The translations under genes were made by a program, and so were the position numbers. The notes below the pieces were generated by a model. The model saw only the letters and a program-made list of their open reading frames with translations. It searched no databases and was not told the DNA's origin. 9,556 nucleotides of DNA. Origin: an uncultured Lachnospiraceae bacterium. Its GTDB lineage: Bacteria > Bacillota > Clostridia > Lachnospirales > Lachnospiraceae. The stretch spans positions 1 through 9,556 of the forward strand of contig CACZOG010000188.1 of the NCBI GenBank assembly GCA_902782715.1, written 5' to 3'. Within the stretch, counting starts at the first letter, position 1. Each line of letters starts with the position of its first letter. This document shows, one piece after another, positions 6,092-9,556 of the stretch.

Positions 6092-6148
6092 ACACCTATT
6101 AATATTTCTATTAAATATAATTAATTATTTATTTAAGGAGCTTCAAAA

Positions 6149-7258
6149 ATGAAACTTTCGATCGAAAAAAATAAATTTCTCAATGCTATCTCAGTTGTAA
6201 GTAAAGCAATTTCAAATAAACCCAGTATAAGTACATCCGGATGCGTTCTTTTAGATGCAACAAAAGGTTATATAAGAATTTTTGCCAATAATGAAGATAT
6301 GGCAATTCAGGGTATTGTTGAAGGTGAGATCATTGAAGAAGGAATGGTTGGAGTTGATGCCAGACTTCTTAATGATATTGTAAGAAAGATTCCTGATGGT
6401 AATATTTCAATCTTTTTTAATGAAAAAGAAGATGATGACAATATAAAAGTTGTTATTGAAAGCAATAATATCAAATTTGATATTTCCGGAAAGAACGGAT
6501 ATTTATTTAATGATCTTCCTGAGATCGAAAGAGATAAAAGATTAACAATAAGCCAGTATGCTTTAAAAGATATTATTAGAAGAACTATTTTCTGTACTTC
6601 CGTTTCAGCTGTTAATAAAGTTTTGGAAGGTGAACTTCTTGTTATTAAAAACGGTATTTTAAGAGTTGAAGCGATTGAACAGAGCAGAGTTGCAATAAGA
6701 CAGATTGAGATCAATAATTCCGAAACAGATGAAAGAGTTATCATTAAAGCTGCAAGTCTTAATGAACTTATAAAGATAATTTCAGATGATACGGAAGCAA
6801 TGATAGATATGTATTTTATGAATGACAATGTTGTATTCGAATTTGATGATTACATTATTGTCATGAGACTGATCGAAGGTAATTTCTTTGATTCATCCAA
6901 TTTAAAATACAATGATTATATTACAAAAGTTGAAGTTAATAAGAAAAATCTTTTTGACTGCCTGGACAGAACTACTCTTATTGCCAAAGAAGGAGATAAG
7001 AGAAGTGTTAAATTTATAATTTCAAACAATAACTTAAATGTAAGTGTTGTTTCTCAGATAGGAAGTATCAATGAAAACATTGAGATCATAAAAGAGGGTG
7101 AAGATATGGAAATTAACTTCAATCCCAAGTTTTTCATTGATGCATTAAAAGCTATTGATGATGAAAATGTAGTATTTTATCTTATCGGAAAGAAATTCCC
7201 CTGCTTCATAAGAAAAGAGGATACATATAATTACGTAATTCTTCCGGTATTGGGATAA
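6149..7258 (+). CDS. dnaN: DNA polymerase III beta subunit (sliding clamp)
   Basis: The beta clamp is a ring-shaped dimer that encircles DNA and tethers polymerase III, and it is a docking platform for repair and replication proteins. The 369-residue protein matches the usual length and contains three clamp-fold domains, roughly 1-120, 125-245 and 250-369. Family features include the opening MKLSIEKNKFLNAISVVSKAIS, GYIRIFANNEDMAIQG, VDARLLNDIVRKIPDG near 70-85, and the C-terminal block FNPKFFIDALKAIDDENVVFYLIG ending in YNYVILPVLG. The SD AAGGAG is eight bases before the ATG. It has its own promoter and no terminator follows it, so it is probably co-transcribed with the S4 gene, recF and perhaps gyrB. 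Confidence 0.98.
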   Translation: MKLSIEKNKFLNAISVVSKAISNKPSISTSGCVLLDATKGYIRIFANNEDMAIQGIVEGEIIEEGMVGVDARLLNDIVRKIPDGNISIFFNEKEDDDNIKVVIESNNIKFDISGKNGYLFNDLPEIERDKRLTISQYALKDIIRRTIFCTSVSAVNKVLEGELLVIKNGILRVEAIEQSRVAIRQIEINNSETDERVIIKAASLNELIKIISDDTEAMIDMYFMNDNVVFEFDDYIIVMRLIEGNFFDSSNLKYNDYITKVEVNKKNLFDCLDRTTLIAKEGDKRSVKFIISNNNLNVSVVSQIGSINENIEIIKEGEDMEINFNPKFFIDALKAIDDENVVFYLIGKKFPCFIRKEDTYNYVILPVLG

Positions 7259-7278
7259 TTTTTTAATCAGGTATATTT

Positions 7279-7488
7279 ATGGAATTTTATTTAAAAGATG
7301 ATTTTATAAAATTAGGTCAGCTTCTTAAAGCAGCTTCTTTGGTAGAAAACGGAGCCGATGCAAAATTTGTGATCCAGAACGGCGAAGTTTATTTAAACGG
7401 AAAAGTTGAAACTCAAAGAGGAAAAAAGATAGTAGTCGGAGATGTAGTTAAATACAAAAATAAAGAAGTTACCGTTAAAAAGATTTAA
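7279..7488 (+). CDS. yaaA: S4-domain RNA-binding protein of the YaaA type
   Basis: This small 69-residue protein is almost entirely one S4-like RNA-binding domain. It has the characteristic LGQLLKAASLVENGADAKFVIQNGEVYLNGKVETQRGKKIVVGDVV from about residue 12 to 57. Its place between dnaN and recF is the same as in Bacillus subtilis yaaA and many Clostridia. It is inferred to bind structured RNA, possibly rRNA; the cellular role is not established from sequence. It starts 20 bases after dnaN with only a weak SD (CAGGT) and is likely coupled to dnaN in the operon. The yaaA symbol here is the Bacillus usage, unrelated to E. coli yaaA (a peroxide-stress gene). Confidence 0.93.
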   Translation: MEFYLKDDFIKLGQLLKAASLVENGADAKFVIQNGEVYLNGKVETQRGKKIVVGDVVKYKNKEVTVKKI

Positions 7489-7516
7489 TTTTTTATAAAT
7501 GAGATTTGGGTGAATA

Positions 7517-8599
7517 ATGATTTTAAAATCTCTGGAACTTGATAATTACAGAAATTACGAACATTTATTAATCGAATTTGATAAAGGAACCAATATTTTA
7601 ACAGGTGAAAATGCCCAGGGAAAAACAAATATACTTGAGGCTATTTATTTGTGTTCAACAACAAAATCTCACAGAGGAAATAAAGATTCCGAAATCATTA
7701 AATTTGATTCTGAAGAAAGTCATTTAAGAACGATTATTGATAAAAAAGATGAAAATGTAAGGATTGACATGCATTTAAGAAGCGGTAAATCAAAAATAAT
7801 CGCTCTTAACATGGAAAAACTTAAAAAAACATCCGAACTTATAGGAATTTTAAATGTAGTTCTCTTTTCTCCGGAAGATCTTAATATCATAAAAGGAGGC
7901 CCTTCCTACAGAAGATCTTTTATAGATATGCAAATCTGCAGACTGGATTCTTCTTATGTTTTTAATTTAAGCAACTACAATAAAATAATCGATCAGAGAA
8001 ATAAACTTTTAAAAGATATATATTTTCAGCCTGCTTTAAGGGAAACTTTGTTTATCTGGGATTCACAGTTACAAAGTTACGGAAGCCAGGTTATCAAAAG
8101 AAGAAAAGAATTTATTGATGAATTAAACGGTATAGTAAAAGAAATTCATTATAAATTAACAGGCCAGAAAGAATTTTTAACAATAAAATATGAGCCTGAT
8201 ACCGAAGAAGACAAGATTGAAGAAGCTTTAAAAGAAAATGCCGAAAGGGATTTAAAGAGTAAAGCAACTTCATCGGGTCCTCACAGAGACGATTATGTTA
8301 TAAACATAAACGGAATGGATGCCAGAAAATTCGGTTCTCAGGGACAGCAGAGAACTGCTGCATTATCTTTGAAACTGGCTGAAATTGAGATAATAAAGAA
8401 AAATACAAATGATAATCCGATATTTTTGCTTGATGATGTATTATCGGAACTTGATTCAAACAGACAGAATATGCTTTTGGACAGCATAAGCAATATCCAG
8501 ACGATCATTACATGTACCGGACTTGATGATTTTGTTAACGAAAGATTCAAAATCGACAGAGTTTTCGAAGTTCATGACGGAATAATAGAGATTATATAA
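7517..8599 (+). CDS. recF: DNA replication and repair protein RecF
   Basis: RecF is an SMC/ABC-type ATPase that, with RecO and RecR, promotes RecA loading at gaps and helps restart stalled forks. The 360-residue protein is full length. It has Walker A GENAQGKTN at 30-38, the RecF motif SSGPHRDDY at 252-260, the ABC-type signature SQGQQRTAALSLKLAE at 274-289 and Walker B PIFLLDDVLSELD at 301-313. The N-terminus MILKSLELDNYRNYEHLLIEF is typical. The SD-like GGGTGA lies just before the ATG, 28 bases after the S4 gene, consistent with the dnaN operon. The small gene found between recF and gyrB in Bacillus subtilis (remB/yaaB) is absent here; a repeat element occupies that gap. Confidence 0.98.
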   Translation: MILKSLELDNYRNYEHLLIEFDKGTNILTGENAQGKTNILEAIYLCSTTKSHRGNKDSEIIKFDSEESHLRTIIDKKDENVRIDMHLRSGKSKIIALNMEKLKKTSELIGILNVVLFSPEDLNIIKGGPSYRRSFIDMQICRLDSSYVFNLSNYNKIIDQRNKLLKDIYFQPALRETLFIWDSQLQSYGSQVIKRRKEFIDELNGIVKEIHYKLTGQKEFLTIKYEPDTEEDKIEEALKENAERDLKSKATSSGPHRDDYVININGMDARKFGSQGQQRTAALSLKLAEIEIIKKNTNDNPIFLLDDVLSELDSNRQNMLLDSISNIQTIITCTGLDDFVNERFKIDRVFEVHDGIIEII

Positions 8600-8605
8600 A
8601 ATATA

Positions 8606-8654
8606 GGCTTCTCCTTGAGGAGAAGCTGTCTGCTGAAAGCAGACTGATGAGGTG
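8606..8654. repeat. Two-hairpin intergenic element (clostridial repeat-like)
   Basis: Two perfect hairpins stand directly next to each other. GCTTCTCC (8607-8614) pairs with GGAGAAGC (8619-8626) over a TTGA loop. GTCTGCT (8628-8634) pairs with AGCAGAC (8638-8644) over a GAA loop. The tail TGATGAGGTGG follows. No U-run follows either hairpin on the plus strand, so they are not standard terminators. The layout (GGCT-stem-AGCT, then GTC-stem-GAC, then TGATGAGGTG) resembles a two-hairpin palindromic repeat that I recall as scattered between genes in many Clostridia genomes. That resemblance is from memory and copy number cannot be seen here. Confidence 0.65.
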
Positions 8655-8659
8655 GATAA
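8651..8659 (-). promoter_or_regulatory. Possible DnaA box upstream of gyrB
   Basis: GGTGGATAA is TTATCCACC on the minus strand, one base from the DnaA box consensus. It overlaps the tail of the two-hairpin element, so the match may be accidental. Confidence 0.35.
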
Positions 8660-8683
8660 TAAAAATAATTAACAGAGGTAATT

Positions 8684-9556
8684 ATGGAAAACAAAAACAA
8701 AGAACAGGAATACGGTGCGGATCAGATTCAGGTACTTGAAGGTTTGCAGGCAGTAAGAAAAAGACCGGGTATGTATATCGGAAGTACATCAATAAGAGGT
8801 CTTCATCATCTTGTATATGAAATTGTTGATAACTCTGTAGACGAAGCTCTTGCAGGTTATTGTAAAAATATTACCATCACCTTGAACAGTGACAATTCGG
8901 TTACGGTTGAAGATGACGGTAGAGGTATTCCCGTTGGTATTAACCATAAAACAGGTGTTTCCGCTGTAGAACTTGTATTTACGAAACTTCATGCAGGCGG
9001 AAAATTCGGCGGTGGAGGATACAAAGTATCCGGTGGTCTTCACGGTGTAGGTGCATCAGTTGTTAACGCTTTATCAAGATGGCTTGAAGTTGAGATATGC
9101 AGAGACGGAGAGATCTATTTCCAGAGATACGAAGACGGCGGTAAAAATGCCGATCCTTTAAAAGTTCTCGGAAAATGCGATGAAGAAAAAACCGGAACAA
9201 AAGTTACTTTCCTTCCCGATGACAGGATTTTTGACGAGACAGTTTTTGATTTTGATACATTAAAGAACAGATTCAGAGAGACTGCTTTCCTTACAAAAGG
9301 TTTAAAGATAAATCTTATCGATAACAGATGTGAAGAAGCAAAGGAAAGAACTTTCCATTATGAAGGCGGTATCAAGGAATTTGTTTCTTACTTAAACAGA
9401 GGAAATACTCCTCTTTATCAGGATATTCTCTATTTTGAAGGAACAAAGAACAATATTCAGGTTGAGGTTGCCGTTCAGCATAACGACGGATTTAACGAAA
9501 GTGTTTACAGTTTCGTTAACAACATCAATACTCCTGAAGGCGGTATGCATTTAACA
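8684..9556 (+). CDS. gyrB: DNA gyrase subunit B, N-terminal part, cut by window edge
   Basis: GyrB is the ATPase subunit of DNA gyrase, which introduces negative supercoils together with GyrA. The first 291 codons are present; the family is about 630-650 residues, so the C-terminal TOPRIM half lies beyond the window. The GHKL ATPase motifs are intact: EIVDNSVDEALAG (about 46-58, with catalytic Glu46 and Asn50), EDDGRGIP (76-83) and GGLHGVGASVVNAL (117-130). The transducer domain begins at about 225, with the visible end containing SVYSFVNNINTPEGG. The N-terminus is normal (QVLEGLQAVRKRPGMYIGS). An AGAGGT SD lies four bases before ATG 8684. I found no clear promoter in the gap after recF, so it may be read from the dnaN operon. 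Confidence 0.98.
   Translation, partial: MENKNKEQEYGADQIQVLEGLQAVRKRPGMYIGSTSIRGLHHLVYEIVDNSVDEALAGYCKNITITLNSDNSVTVEDDGRGIPVGINHKTGVSAVELVFTKLHAGGKFGGGGYKVSGGLHGVGASVVNALSRWLEVEICRDGEIYFQRYEDGGKNADPLKVLGKCDEEKTGTKVTFLPDDRIFDETVFDFDTLKNRFRETAFLTKGLKINLIDNRCEEAKERTFHYEGGIKEFVSYLNRGNTPLYQDILYFEGTKNNIQVEVAVQHNDGFNESVYSFVNNINTPEGGMHLT

Larger units (their letters stand above)
6027..6148 (+). other. Putative oriC, part 2 (dnaA–dnaN intergenic region)
   Basis: This 122-base gap holds an extended -10 promoter for dnaN, two DnaA boxes that share one base, and an almost pure A/T stretch (about 6097-6135) before the dnaN SD (AAGGAG, 6135-6140). In Bacillus subtilis the equivalent gap contains the unwinding element of the bipartite origin; that role here is inferred from position and content. 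Confidence 0.75.

Noticed and set aside
6307..6828. 173-codon minus-strand open frame inside dnaN
   Set aside because: It is fully antisense to a clear dnaN, has a low-complexity Ser/Ile/Leu composition typical of reverse frames of AT-rich genes, and lacks an SD.
8647..8649. ATG upstream of gyrB as a leader peptide start
   Set aside because: It is out of frame with gyrB, has no SD, and runs into gyrB before stopping; nothing suggests a leader peptide.
8789..9043. 84-codon minus-strand open frame inside gyrB
   Set aside because: It lies antisense to the conserved GHKL ATPase motifs of gyrB and shows no family features.

Overview
This window is the replication-origin region of a low-GC Firmicute chromosome. 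The gene order mnmE–jag–yidC–yidD–rnpA–rpmH / oriC / dnaA–dnaN–S4 gene–recF–gyrB is the classic origin cluster. The form of YidC and Jag, the strong SD sites, AGA-rich codon use and AT-rich intergenic DNA suggest class Clostridia, probably Lachnospiraceae. That assignment comes from the proteins only; no species is claimed.

Left arm (1-4226, all minus strand): the 5' part of mnmE (tRNA wobble modification) is cut by the window edge. A 326-base gap follows, holding a long imperfect palindrome and the terminator of the next operon. Then come jag (KhpB/EloR, RNA binding), yidC (membrane insertase, TTG start), yidD, rnpA (RNase P protein) and rpmH (ribosomal protein L34). rpmH has a near-consensus promoter. 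An intrinsic terminator lies between rpmH and rnpA, so rnpA-yidD-yidC-jag appear to depend on readthrough.

Centre (4227-4664): an AT-rich gene-free region of about 440 bases, with A-tracts, one perfect and one variant DnaA box side by side, a weaker third box, and divergent promoters for rpmH and dnaA. A second set of DnaA boxes lies between dnaA and dnaN, overlapping the likely dnaN transcription start and next to an AT-rich stretch. This matches a bipartite oriC of the Bacillus type. Transcription on both sides runs away from this point, as expected of leading-strand genes at an origin.

Right arm (4665-9556, all plus strand): dnaA (initiator), dnaN (sliding clamp), a small S4-domain RNA-binding gene, recF (recombination mediator) and the 5' part of gyrB, cut by the window edge. 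Between recF and gyrB sits a two-hairpin intergenic element that looks like a dispersed clostridial repeat.

All the protein genes belong to known families and I see no undescribed gene system. The points worth following up are regulatory or structural: the two palindromic elements, the rpmH–rnpA attenuator, the dnaN promoter overlapping DnaA boxes, and a YidC lacking the usual groove arginine.
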